The translations under genes and the position numbers were made by a program. Positions 40,634 through 57,880 of a DNA stretch of 64,000 bases are shown one piece after another; within the stretch, counting starts at the first letter, position 1; each line of letters begins with the position of its first letter. This DNA is from Ascaris suum (lineage: Eukaryota > Nematoda > Chromadorea > Rhabditida > Ascarididae): contig CM024170.1 of assembly GCA_013433145.1 (NCBI GenBank), forward strand, positions 2,001,214 through 2,065,213, written 5' to 3'. The notes beneath the pieces were generated by a model. It had not been told where the DNA came from. It searched no databases and worked only from the letters and a program-made list of their open reading frames with translations.

Positions 40634-43600
40634 TTAAATGTGCACTTCCTCAACGAATGGAACACTAGTAATTGTTGAACCGTGGCAATCATTTGTGTTC
40701 GTATCAGTCATATTTGTTTCGTGCGAATCGTCGGTGATATTATCGAAAGAATTATCGGCGGCATCCGTATCGCTTTCTTTGTTCTCTTTTCCCTCGTCGG
40801 GTAACATATTACCTATGACCGATTCCAACTGTGCCATATAATAGCCGTGAATTTCCTCGTTAATATTTACACCACCGATGTGTAGCTTTTTCAGCTGAAA
40901 AATAATATACTATAAATAAAAGTGGAATTAATGCTACTCCAATTATGAATAATTATATAATGAGCGAAAAGAACAGCAGAAAAAGGAAGATCCCAATAAT
41001 TTAAGGTGTTCATTAAGGAGAAAGAGGTGATTATAACCAGCTCGGCGGACTCCATGAGCGAAGGTGAACTTGAAAGCACCTGAGTGTAGAGACAGGTGCT
41101 CATTAACGAGAATGCGGTGATTACAGCCAGTCCGGTGGGGCAAGTAAAAGGTGCTTCTAAAGAGTAGAGCACGCTCGAGTTCGCAAACGTAAAACACGAT
41201 GGCTCTGATCTTACACTATCATATAAGACATATAAGTTTACAAATAAATAACAAACACTGGGCCATACTTTCAGTACTAGCAATTAGACGGAAAAAAGTA
41301 CAATCAAACAATATGCAACAAGATATAGTCATCGTTTCATAAAAAGAGTAACAATTAGCTTTGTTGTTGCAAATATGCAAATTAAAAGTGAGATTTATTT
41401 GGTGAATTTCCACTGGAAAAGGAAGCTATTAAAGAAATTCGTTTTGAATAAATTCGAAGTTGATTTTATAGGATAATAAGTTCAAAAAATTGCTGTTACC
41501 TTAGTGAATCCACTTTGCACGAAAACGAGAACAACAGCGGTGAGTGCCGTATGTGCCACCTCATTTTGCATTAGCGACGATTCCTCAGTGAATAAATATG
41601 GCAATAACTGCAATCACAGTTACACTTTAACTGATTATCAGTAACATTATCATATAGTAAATAAGATTTTATATTAGCATATAATAAAGCAACGTTTTAT
41701 ATCCAATTAATCCCCCTGTGGATAACGGTCGGTTTTGAGGATGTGCGGTTCAAGTTTTTAAATCAACCTATTGAATATGCCACAATGGATCGATTGAATA
41801 AACACTGAAAACCGAGCTGAATAATATCCTTAATGCACCTTTTTCCTTTGAAATTACACCATATGTTGTTTACTGAGAATATGCTAAAGGGACTCCAAGC
41901 CTAAATTTAGCCAAACGTCTCCATCAATTTTACCATACATTTACTCTAATGTACTCTTTGATCAAAAGTACTAGGTAATATTTTTGGTCAAGGGATATTG
42001 CAGCGTAAAGATACGGTGAAATTTTGAAAGAAAATCAAAGCAATGAGAATCGACACTTAGTCGAATATGAAAAACTCATAAGCTTAAATTATTTCACTCG
42101 AAATCTTCATAACTGACAACAATTACAACAATGAGGAAACTTCCCCAGTCATAAATATTCAACGAGTTGAAAATTTTCTCCTCGATCATTGGCACTTTTC
42201 CGATAAAACTAATTTCTTGTGCAAATTTTCTTTCATTTTATAACGGCAACAATTTTTTAGCAGTTGGTTCGTTTATTACGGATATTCTAATTTTTTAAAT
42301 TTAATATCGACTCAACGATTATATTTTCAATGATGGGAATCCGATTTCATTATGAATGAAAGCAGTCAGCTAAATATTTCAATGTTGTTGCTCTAATTCA
42401 TCAATTAAAAAATCAACCTTTTTACTTAACTCTTTTGACGATATAAGCAGCAGCAGCAGCAAGAGTACGATTCGGTTTTTAAAGAAATGATATGAAGAAA
42501 TTAAACAACGATATCTCGAGAAAATCAAATAGCATGCCTCAGATACTTACCAGTGAGTCGATATGTCGATGCTGTACAGCCTCATTGACGAGATTGAAAT
42601 AAGCGAATCTCACTTCTTGCCATATCTTTGTATCGTTGTTGTTTGAATACCCTCCCACCACAAATATCACGTCTAAAATAGCATGTCATTACAAATTGTT
42701 CAGCAACATCGCATGGGAAATATGGGCTAGGAAGAATTTAACACAACTATCCGGAATTCAATGAGCACCGGAAATGAAGCTCTCTCGTATAAAGTGCATA
42801 ACTCTTAGAATGGTTCCAATTTTTTTTTCTAACATTTCTGCGTATTCACGGGTAAGAGCCCAATGTACTTTTGAGAAATCGGAACAACTGATCCATATGT
42901 CATTTGATCTGTCGTCAACTTCAAATTGCTCCATCTATGATCAACATACCAGAAGCATCTGAATCAAAATATCAATTAAAAGCTGCAACCAGGATGCAAA
43001 AGAAGGTTGGAATTTTTGCTGCAGCTCTAAGGTGAACTCATCTCTGCTATTACTTGAAACGTCGACATCACTTACTTCTATGATATGATATAGGTGGCTG
43101 AAACACTAACGCCAACCAAACGATGCAGAATCACTTTCTTTTCCTTTCAAAGTAAACGACAACACAAAAAAGATAAGTGAAATAGTAGGCAGACATACAT
43201 TTACAGAGAGTAAATTCACCGCTACCAAGAATGAAGACCTTCTTTGAATGCCGTAATTCAATATCGATTTCCCCTTTCACATTTTTACCGACCTTTTGCA
43301 GAATCAGCTTGGATATCGTAGACACTGAAAAATATTCAGCAATTCGGAAATGAGCAAACAGTCCGGAAAGCGGTTACGAATGGCGCTCACTTACCTGCAT
43401 GATATTCCGTTTATAATCTTTGAAGTGCTCCAAAACAAGTAATCGAAGTCAATACTTGAAGAAATTGATGATATAGTTAACTGATATGCACTGCTAAAGA
43501 TAAACAACACTTCATTTAGTTACCGGCCATTATACGTTTAGAGATTTTATTCTTTTTGCTCGTCATGCAAGGAAAAAATACAGTTAGAGAGCATCAACAA

Positions 43601-46600
43601 CTGCATTCTATATAGGGGACAAAGACTTATCAATGGATAAGCTGATAAGAAAGAATATTCATGCAGCGAACTTGTTTTGGATTCAATGACTTTAAATATG
43701 AAAATCTATACGGCTATTACATATTTTCCGCTTATCAATTGTTAAGTTGGTGGATGTGATAAGGTGATAAAGTTATTTCGCACTAAATGAAATGTTTTCA
43801 AAGATTCTAAATAACGAATATGATGCTAATAGATTATAATCTTAACTTATCAGCTGATAAGCTAATACAAACTTATCAGCTTTCAAGCTGATAAAAATAA
43901 TGGCAATTCCTTATAATATTCAACGATAATTCAATAGCTGGCACATACAATTCTTTGGTTCTTTCATTTCATAATTTGCATAAACTAGCACTAAGGGACA
44001 AGAAATAAAGAAAAAACAAACACATATATAAGAGCTTTCGGTTCTTCTGTCATTGAAAATCATTGTATTTTGCTTTGGTTTCTTTCTTTTTTTTTTTGCT
44101 TTTTATCTTTTCTTTTGCTTTTCTAACAAATGTAACTATTTTTTACTTATTTATTTCCTGTGCAAATATTATTTTCTTGTGTTTCCCCTTCTCAACGGTT
44201 AGTGCTTTTGGTATTTCGAATGCTTAGGAAAGAGGGGAAAACTATTTCAACCAATCAAAAGCACACAAATAAGCTTAAGCTATCACCAATGTGTCATGCT
44301 TTCTCATTTTTCAAGTTTATTTACATACTATTTAAATCATCAAAAGAGTTTTGAGTTACTCTCAGAGCTTATATAGACATCGAACTTTACAGAAATATAA
44401 AAATTTCTTGTATTTTTCAATAATATTTCAAATGTTACTACCAATTCAAATTTTGCATTTATGGTAATATAACTGTTAATTTTGTTGTAATCACGTAAAG
44501 CAAGGCAAGTATTAGCTTACGTGGTAAACCAGACGGGCTAATATCACAAGCGATAGCATCGTAGAGCGGTTTCGTAGCTGCTTCAAAGTCAAGCTCCTTC
44601 GATAAAATCGTTACCACATTTTTGAACTCTTTCAAACGACCTGCAATGGAAGTTTTTTCTGGAGGCAGAATGAATACCCCGAGGATTTCGGAATTACGAG
44701 ATGACTCAATGTTTATGGAAACGTCAATTAAGCTATCTTCTAAAACATTACCTGCAAGATCTACCTCTCTTAAAGTGACAATACCTGTAATGTTTACCTT
44801 TTATCACATGACAACCTTTCATTATCCCACTCGGCAGTTCCCATATATTCACTGAGTATATAAATATTGCAATCTAATTCTTTATAATAATAACTTCCAC
44901 AACAATTACAACCATATTAAGTAATGATGTATCAATAGATTTGATTATTTATATACTAAAGAAAAGATATTTCAAAAAATTGATTCTGAAAGAATATAAA
45001 AATCGATGTGGAATAAATTTTTCTCCACCTAATGCGGAATTAATTCCGCCTAATTCAACTTATTTTTTGAATTGAATTTTTTTCAATGGTGTAAAAAAAT
45101 TTAGTAATGAAAAATATAAACGGTAAGGAAACAGTAGCCTTCCGGAAAAGATGGAAAAAACAACGGTTAAATCAACAAAACCGAAAAATAAAAGAAATTT
45201 AAAATCATTCAATTATAGAATAATATTAACAAGCTTTGCTTTTTTAAGTCAATAACCATGATATACAGAAAAAAAAAAAAAGAAATACAAGGAACACGAG
45301 ATTGTAAATAAACTAGCTGAACAAAATTTGCATATTTATAAAAATTCGGGCGAGAAGTCCTCGCATATCCACAATATCGCTGATTCAGCAACAACGGTGA
45401 AAAAAGGAAGAACGAAATGGAATATCACATTAAACTATCAATAATCAAAAAAGCGAATCGACTATTTTCTCTCCAAATAAGAAATATCAAACCTCGAGCT
45501 TTTGTTGTCTGCTTCCCATCAACGACACATTTTTCAGCGTTACCTTTAAAATGATTCCACCTTTATTATAAAAACACAATAGGATCACTTATATGTTCGA
45601 ATAGTTGCAGCATTTAATTAAACTTTATTAGCCTCTTTTTTCTATGCGGAAATAATAATGGCGCATTTTATGTTTTCTTCTTCAAGAATTAACTTTTACA
45701 GAAATCATATCAGCCAAAGTTCACACATCGTAAAACTGACCAGGTAAACTAGAAAGATGAAATTCTCGCAGGTATTGTCAGGAAAGAGTTTCAACCTGTT
45801 CAATTAATACTGATCAGCACTACATGATACTCAACAGTAAGTTTACACTTACATACAATATGCGCGGCTTCTGAACAAAACAGTACGAAATGTGTCGCAA
45901 CATAGCGCAAATGCAAATTTTCCACTTCTATTGCACTAATGCAAAAATTTTTAGCAACGATGAGGTTGTGATGAGATAAAACAGAGATAGAGCCTCATAA
46001 AACAGAGTTATAGGATTTGATGAGTGGGGGATGCGCGACTTTTTCGCCAATAAATGGCCATAACAGATTTATGCATCTGATGTAATGCTTTATGAAAGAT
46101 GCAACAAAAAACCTTAGTAAGTTTTATAAACCATGCATTTCGCATGGAAGGCATGAATCGTTGTACCAGTACAAAAATCACGTATCGTTTGATAAATGAA
46201 TCCGGAAAGCATGTCTAGCTAGGTAGGTATCCAGGGAAGGTCCAAAACTAATTGTGCAATTTCCTTACTATATACAATCGTGACAATTAAGTTCAGAAGC
46301 GTTGTCTAATTTGGTTGTAATCTTATCTGATAGTTCACGTGCAACTGCATGTATCTATTTTCCTGCACCTCAATAAGCCTTCGTTTCGAAGAGTTCGACC
46401 ACTTCGGTGAGTTCGGCTTTTTTCTTCACAACTAAACGAACAAAACACTTCTCACCTGTGCAGTCTGAGTTTAATTTTTGAATTGATTTCGCATGATTTC
46501 GAGAAGGTGGAGGTGGTTTAGTATGTGTGCTCGTCGTAATTCCCTTCATTATGGCGTTTGCCACCATTGATACTCCACATTCAATTCGTTGTGTGACCGC

Positions 46601-46725
46601 ACGTCGATTTCTTGGATGAATCGTTTTACCGATAGGTGTACTTAGATCATTTCCTCCTAAAAATTATTTATTTTTATTCTCTCGATGAGATGATTCAACC
46701 ATTTTTCGTATTCTTCGTCAATTTC

Positions 46726-46774
<49 letters not shown>

Positions 46775-47764
46775 GATTGATAAGAAAACGAAATCATGAA
46801 ATTGTTTAATTAACAAACTCTTTGGACACCCTTAATTATTTCAAACTTAGAAAAGTTTTGAGAAATTTTTTTTCTTTTTTTCAGTTAAAGAGGCGAAAAA
46901 AACTTTTTTCTTGTTAGAGATAGATTTTTTTCTTTGTATTTCTTTAGCATATTTACACTAATTAAAAGGATCGACAAGTAACTGATTGCATGGAAAATAT
47001 TGACTCGACACACGAAACGTTGCTGTAATTTGCATTTTCAAGTGACCACGGTCCATAATTTGCTTCAAAAAATGGACTAAACAATACGATTTCCATCATA
47101 GATAATTTTAAAAAAGTGCATGCAAGGGGGATCATTTGTTTAAATGCAAATTTATATTTTCATATATTTCATTTATTCTGTGATAAAAATTCAAAAATTT
47201 TCGATATTTTACAAGTCATTGCCTCATATCGTCTACTTAGATTCCCCTCCCCTCCCCCCCCCCTAAAAATTATTAAATTTCTATTTTAATATCGTTAATA
47301 ATTTTTATTATTTTATAAAACTTTTTTTGATGAGTCAATTAACGATGAATTTCAATGATAAATTCATTGAAAGAAAATGAGTCAATTAACAAAATATAAA
47401 AAAAAGAAGAGAATTTCACCTTTTAGAGATTGAAGATTAGAAGTTTCCTCTTGCACGGAACTCATTGAACGTATAGAAGAGTGAGTTTCAAATAAGCTGT
47501 TCGTATTGGAACGAAGTCGAATCGATGAAAATGAATGACCGAATACGGCCAACGGGGAGCCCTCCGAAATATGAGTCGATGACCGTTTCAGCTTTAAACA
47601 TTTTCCAAATAGTTCAACTATAAAACAACCTAGAGCCTCAGCTTAAGGTCATTATCATCTTTGATGCTTGATATAAACATCTGCTTACCATTATGCTGCG
47701 CTAAATCCACATTGATATAATTAGTTGGCAACCCACTGAGTGCACTTTCAATGATTGCTTCCAT
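40634..47764 (-). CDS. Unrecognised 461-residue protein, 9 exons
   Basis: Exons, minus strand, 5' to 3': 47764-47689, 47617-47420, 46656-46456, 45543-45493, 44784-44521, 43324-43220, 42672-42551, 41607-41500, 40894-40634. Every phase agrees across eight introns, which is strong evidence of a real gene. The start is chosen because an in-frame TGA lies just upstream of MEAIIESALSGLPTNYINVD. Residues 30-110 are Ser-rich and basic (SSIRLRSNTNSLFETHSSIR), likely disordered. Residues 165-300 look folded (GIVTLREVDLAGNVL, GVFILPPEKTSIAGRLKEF). Residues 299-400 are helical (VIFVVGGYSNNNDTKIWQEV, then TALTAVVLVFVQSG), HEAT-like in feel. The tail is acidic (DEGKENKESDTDAADN). I recognise no family. Its intron 43325-44520 holds a GATA-site cluster. 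It could continue the upstream gene, but phases do not join. Confidence 0.75.
41010..41145. repeat. Short direct repeat pair in intron
   Basis: GGTGTTCATTAAGGAGAAAG (from about 41007) and GGTGCTCATTAACGAGAATG (from about 41095) are followed by matching GGTGATTAYARCCAG sequence. They lie between the last two exons of the unrecognised 461-residue gene. Confidence 0.6.
43627..43894. promoter_or_regulatory. Cluster of TGATAA (GATA factor) motifs
   Basis: Nine copies of TGATAA or its complement TTATCA lie within 268 bases, at 43627, 43643, 43732, 43757, 43765, 43847, 43855, 43873 and 43889, plus one GGATAAG. Several are arranged as TTATCAGCTGATAA palindromes. In nematodes TGATAA is the core site of intestinal GATA factors such as ELT-2. 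The cluster lies in an intron of the unrecognised 461-residue gene, so an intronic enhancer is a reasonable inference. Confidence 0.5.
46726..46774. repeat. (TTGA)n microsatellite
   Basis: About 12 copies of the tetranucleotide TTGA just upstream (gene sense) of exon 46456-46656 of the 461-residue gene, within its second intron. Confidence 0.95.
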
Positions 47765-48240
47765 GTAGATTTCTCAGATCACGATGACGTTTATTGCTTC
47801 AAGGAAGTATATTTCCACAAATTCAAGAAAAATCAATAAAAATAAGGATGGTACCGCGCTTCAATTTTGTCACAGAAGAGAAATTACCCCACTGAAATAT
47901 TCAAATTAGCTCTATTCGTTTTTGAATAATTACTAAGCCAGCATACACTTCAGTAATGTCATCAACTAATGCATAATGGGAAAGAAATAAATTATACATT
48001 CTGCATATATTTTCATATAACAACATAATAAATAAACGTCATTCGTGATTCCTCTTTACGAAATAAAATTTGAATATTTTAGTAAATTTGCATTTCCTTT
48101 TTAATAGTCGCCGAATTTCGACATCGTGATTTCAAATGGCCGTTCAGATAATACGTTCAAAATTTAATCCCTTTAATAGCATTAAGTAAGCAAGTTAATT
48201 AAAATAAATAACTCCAAAGTCATCTATCGCTTAGTACTGC

Positions 48241-52811
<4,571 letters not shown>

Positions 52812-52831
52812 CGTTGATGAAGAAGTCGTAC

Positions 52832-53445
52832 CTGATGAAATCGTCTTTGCAACCACACTTCACCTTTAATTTTTTTTTTAGATATTAATTTGAATATTTC
52901 TTCAACTTACTATCTTCGAAATTAGCATATTCAATCAAACGTCAAATAGAATGTCGTATAAACCAAACGTAGAGGTTATGAATTCTCTAAGGTATATGCT
53001 ATCGCTTTCTTGTAGCTATACCGGTAACAAAGATCAACTAGTAAATCAGAGCAGTTAGATAATAACACATCAATAAATAATACAATTTAATGCAATCATG
53101 ACAGTACGACACATCGCAAACACAGCCCTTAACTCGACATATCTTGCCAGATAGTGCACATCTTTCTTATGATGATAGAGATTTTACGATGCCTATATAA
53201 GGAGATCAATTAAGGCAAACGATGCAAGCATTATGATCTAGCCTCAAGCTATTATTGACCTCAGTATGCATCAGAAAAAAAATCAATGAAATAACGTCCA
53301 TGATTATAGGCTAAAGGAGTATCGCATCAATAGTTGACAATTCACTATGCAACAGTTGCCGTAATATGACGTCGTTATGATCGTGCAACTTAATTAAAAC
53401 AAACTTTTTAAACCATATAACACGCTGCTACCTTTCACCTGCTTT

Positions 53446-53534
<89 letters not shown>

Positions 53535-54611
53535 AAGTGATACACCTGTATTCTCATATATTGCAACCTGTTGATCATATAGCAACCGAAATTTACCTGT
53601 CTCTCTCGTGTACCTTCGACTAATTATAGTCTCTATACTCTTTTGTCAATCAACCAATCAGCATAAAATTGTATTTGAATATGCAATTTCAAACATTTAA
53701 AACATTCATTATCTTTGATGACTTGGAATAAGATGAAAAAAAGAAAATTCCTCTCATCTTTCTTTATGCAAATCTGATAAGAGAGTAGCGAGTAATTTTC
53801 ATCACCTAAAAAATAAATACGATTAAAAATCACCACACTTTCATAGAATAAAAGTAAAATCTATGAAATTAAAATATTTATGCTGGGTGAATTAATTCGG
53901 TTCGAATTGTCCGCCAATATGCAAAATAATCGGTAAATAATGGTCAACGTTTAATATTCGTAAGCAAAACATTGCAATCAAAATCGTTAATATCACAACA
54001 CATAGCCAATAAATCGCTCGTATAGATCAATCACTGAGAGTGCTCGACAGCAATGCGACACTTTTTACTTCTCAGAGCGATGGAGGGGAGATGGAAGAAA
54101 GAAGAGTGGAGCTGGTGATGGGAGATGGGACAAAAGAGCTATAAGAGGTAGGGCCAAACCAAAGCAAATGAATGTGGAATGGCAATTTCTTACATCATCC
54201 TCAACCCCAACTGAACTATCATTAAGCTTATAAATATATATAGCCAAAAATATGAATGTAAATTGCAGAAAAAAAATTGCAACAATATTTGCAAATATAA
54301 TTTTTTGCCTATTGAAAAATAAATAACGTTAATTGTTTTCAAATATTTTCTCAGTGATATTTTATGATTTTATTTAATTTTTTCAAAATCATCTAAAAAT
54401 AACCATTAAATGAATAGATGTTCATTTTTGGAAGACTATGAAAAAAGCAAATTGAGTTCAAAGTTTTGCTGATTAATTCAATGTTTTTTTTTTCAAAAGA
54501 AATGATAAACAACAGGAAATATTTGCAGCGAATAAGCTGAATTTGAAACAATATAACAATGCAAAAAAAAAACAATGCATTGATGCCAACCTTGTTTTGC
54601 AAACGAAAACA
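52832..54611. other. Upstream flank of the Ser/Thr-rich gene
   Basis: AT-rich, no firm exon. On the minus strand a strong donor (GATA|GTAAGT, about 52912) follows EYANFED and would join in phase to exon 52831-52776, giving EYANFEDSTTSSSTMEM. That candidate has an in-frame stop shortly upstream and no acceptor, so I left it out of the model. A short CA-AC repeat occurs at 52750-52770 inside the following intron. Confidence 0.4.
53449..53531. repeat. (TA)n microsatellite
   Basis: About 83 bases of uninterrupted TA, upstream of the Ser/Thr-rich gene. Confidence 0.97.
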
Positions 54612-57600
54612 AAAAACGAATGCAAATAAAAACTGTAAATCAAACCAAACCAAAAACGAATGCAAATAAAAACTGTAAATCAAACCGAACCAACAACGAA
54701 TGCAAACCAAACCAAACCAAAAAACGAATGCAAATAAAAACTGTAAATCAAACCGAACCAAAAACGAATGCAAATAAAAACTGTAAATCAAACCGAACCA
54801 AAAACGAATGCAAATAAAACCGATCCAAAAACCAATGCAAATAAAAACTGTAAATCAAACCAAACCAACAACGAATGCAAACCAAACCAAACCAGAAAAC
54901 CAATGCAAATAAAAACTGCAAATCAAACCAAACCAACAACGAATGCAAACCAAACCAAACCAAAAAACCAATGCAAATAAAAACTGTGAATCAAACCAAA
55001 CCAACAACGAATGCAAACCAAACCAAACCAAAAAACCAGTGCAAATAAAAACTGTAAATCAAACCGAACCAAAAACGAACGCAAATAAAACCGATCCAAA
55101 AACCAATGCAAATAAAAACTGTAAATCAAACCAAACCAAAAACGAACGCAAATAAAACCGATCCAAAAACCAATGCAAATAAAAACTGTAAATCAAACCG
55201 AACCAACAACGAATGCAAACCAAACCAAACCAAAAAACGAATGCAAATAAAAACTGTAAATCAAACCGAACCAAAAACGAATGCAAATAAAACCGATCCA
55301 GAAACCAATGCAAATAAAAACTGTAAATCAAACCAAACCAACAACGAATGCAAACCAAACCAAACCAAAAAACCAATGCAAATAAAAACTGTAAATCAAA
55401 CCGAACCAAAAACGAACGCAAATAAAACCGATCCAAAAACCAATGCAAATAAAAACTGTAAATCAAACCAAACCAACAACGAATGCAAACCAAACCAAAC
55501 CAAAAAACCAATGCAAATAAAAACTGTAAATCAAACCAAACCAAAAACGAACGCAAATAAAACCGATCCAAAAACCAATGGAAATAAAAACTGTAAATCA
55601 AACCAAACCAACAACGAATGCAAATAAAACCGATCCAAAAACCAATGCAAATAAAAACTGTAAATCAAACCAAACCAACAACGAATGCAAACCAAACCAA
55701 ACCAAAAAACGAATGCAAATAAAAACTGTAAATCAAACCGAACCAAAAACGAATGCAAATAAAACCGATCCAAAAACCAATGCAAATAAAAACTGTAAAT
55801 CAAACCAAACCAACAACGAATGCAAACCAAACCAAACCAAAGACCAATGCAAATAAAAACTGTAAATGAAACCGAACCAGAAACGAACGCAAATAAAACC
55901 GATCCAAAAACCAATGCAAACAAAAACTGTAAATCAAACCAAACCAAAAACGAACGCAAATAAAACCGATCCAAAAACCAATGCAAATAAAAACTGTAAA
56001 TCAAACCGAACCAACAACGAATGCAAATCAAACCGAACCAAAAACGAATGCAAATAAAACCGATCCAAAAACCAATGCAAATAAAAACTGTAAATCAAAC
56101 CAAACCAACAACGAATGCAAATAAAACCGATCCAAAAACCAATGCAAATAAAAACTGTAAATCAAACCAAACCAACAACGAATGCAAACCAAACCAAACC
56201 AAAAAACCAATGCAAATAAAAACTGTAAATCAAACCAAACCAAAAACGAACGCAAATAAAACCGATCCAAAAACCAATGGAAATAAAAACTGTAAATCAA
56301 ACCAAACCAACAACGAATGCAAATAAAACCGATCCAAAAACCAATGCAAATAAAAACTGTAAATCAAACCAAACCAACAACGAATGCAAACCAAACCAAA
56401 CCAAAAAACGAATGCAAATAAAAACTGTAAATCAAACCGAACCAACAAGGAATGCAAACCAAACCAAACCAAAAAACGAATGCAAGTAAAAACTGTAAAT
56501 GAAACCGAACCAAAAACGAATGCAAAGAAAACCGATCCAAAAACGAATGCAAATAAAAACTGTAAATCAAACCAAACCAACAACGAATGCAAACCAAACC
56601 AAACCAAAAAACCAATGCAAATAAAAACTGTAAATCAAACCGAACCAAAAACGAACGCAAATAAAACCGATCCAAAAACCAATGCAAATAAAAACTGTAA
56701 ATCAAACCAAACCAAAAACGAACGAACCAATGCAAATAAAAACTGTAAATCAAACCGAACCAAAAACGAACGCAAATAAAACCGATCCAAAAACCAATGC
56801 AAATAAAAACTGTAAATCAAACCAAACCAACAACGAATGCAAACCAAACCAAACCAAAAAACCAGTGCAAATAAAAACTGTAAATCAAACCGAACCAAAA
56901 ACGAACGCAAATAAAACCGATCCAAAAACCAATGCAAATAAAAACTGTAAATCAAACCAAACCAAAAACGAACGCAAATAAAACCGATCCAAAAACCAAT
57001 GCAAATAAAAACTGTAAATCAAACCGAACCAACAACGAATGCAAACCAAACCAAACCAAAAAACGAATGCAAATAAAAACTGTAAATCAAACCGAACCAA
57101 AAACGAATGCAAATAAAACCGATCCAGAAACCAATGCAAATAAAAACTGTAAATCAAACCAAACCAACAACGAATGCAAACCAAACCAAACCAAAAAACC
57201 AATGCAAATAAAAACTGTAAATCAAACCGAACCAAAAACGAACGCAAATAAAACCGATCCAAAAACCAATGCAAATAAAAACTGTAAATCAAACCAAACC
57301 AACAACGAATGCAAACCAAACCAAACCAAAAAACCAATGCAAATAAAAACTGTAAATCAAACCAAACCAAAAACGAACGCAAACCAAACCAAACCAAAAA
57401 ACGAATGCAAATAAAAACTGTAAATCAAACCGAACCAAAAACGAATGCAAATAAAACCGATCCAAAAACCAATGCAAATAAAAACTGTAAATCAAACCAA
57501 ACCAACAACGAATGCAAACCAAACCAAACCAAAGACCAATGCAAATAAAAACTGTAAATGAAACCGAACCAGAAACGAACGCAAATAAAACCGATCCAAA

Positions 57601-57880
57601 AACCAATGCAAACAAAAACTGTAAATCAAACCAAACCAAAAACGAACGCAAATAAAACCGATCCAAAAACCAATGCAAATAAAAACTGTAAATCAAACCG
57701 AACCAACAACGAATGCAAATCAAACCGAACCAAAAACGAATGCAAATAAAACCGATCCAAAAACCAATGCAAATAAAAACTGTAAATCAAACCAAACCAA
57801 CAACGAATGCAAATAAAACCGATCCAAAAACCAATGCAAATAAAAACTGTAAATCAAACCAAACGAACAACGAATGCAAA
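54612..57880. repeat. 3.3-kb A/C-rich compound satellite
   Basis: An array of three related units that all begin GCAAA: a 40-base unit (GCAAATAAAAACTGTAAATC, then AAACCGAACC and AAAAACGAAT), a 27-base unit (GCAAATAAAACCGATCC then AAAAACCAAT) and a 28-base unit (GCAAACCAAACCAAACC then AAAAAACCAAT). They alternate in a non-strict order. A block starting at 55106 recurs at 56932 and one at 55866 recurs at 57558, so a larger segment of roughly 1.7-1.8 kb has been duplicated with an internal length difference of about 134 bases. The plus strand is nearly all A and C. Long open frames exist on both strands only because the units lack stops in some frames; I do not regard them as genes. Confidence 0.95.

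Noticed and set aside
43410..43440. Minus-strand HFKDYKRNIMQ before a GTAAGT donor
   Set aside because: Including it as an exon breaks phase with exons 44521-44784 and 43220-43324, which join perfectly without it.
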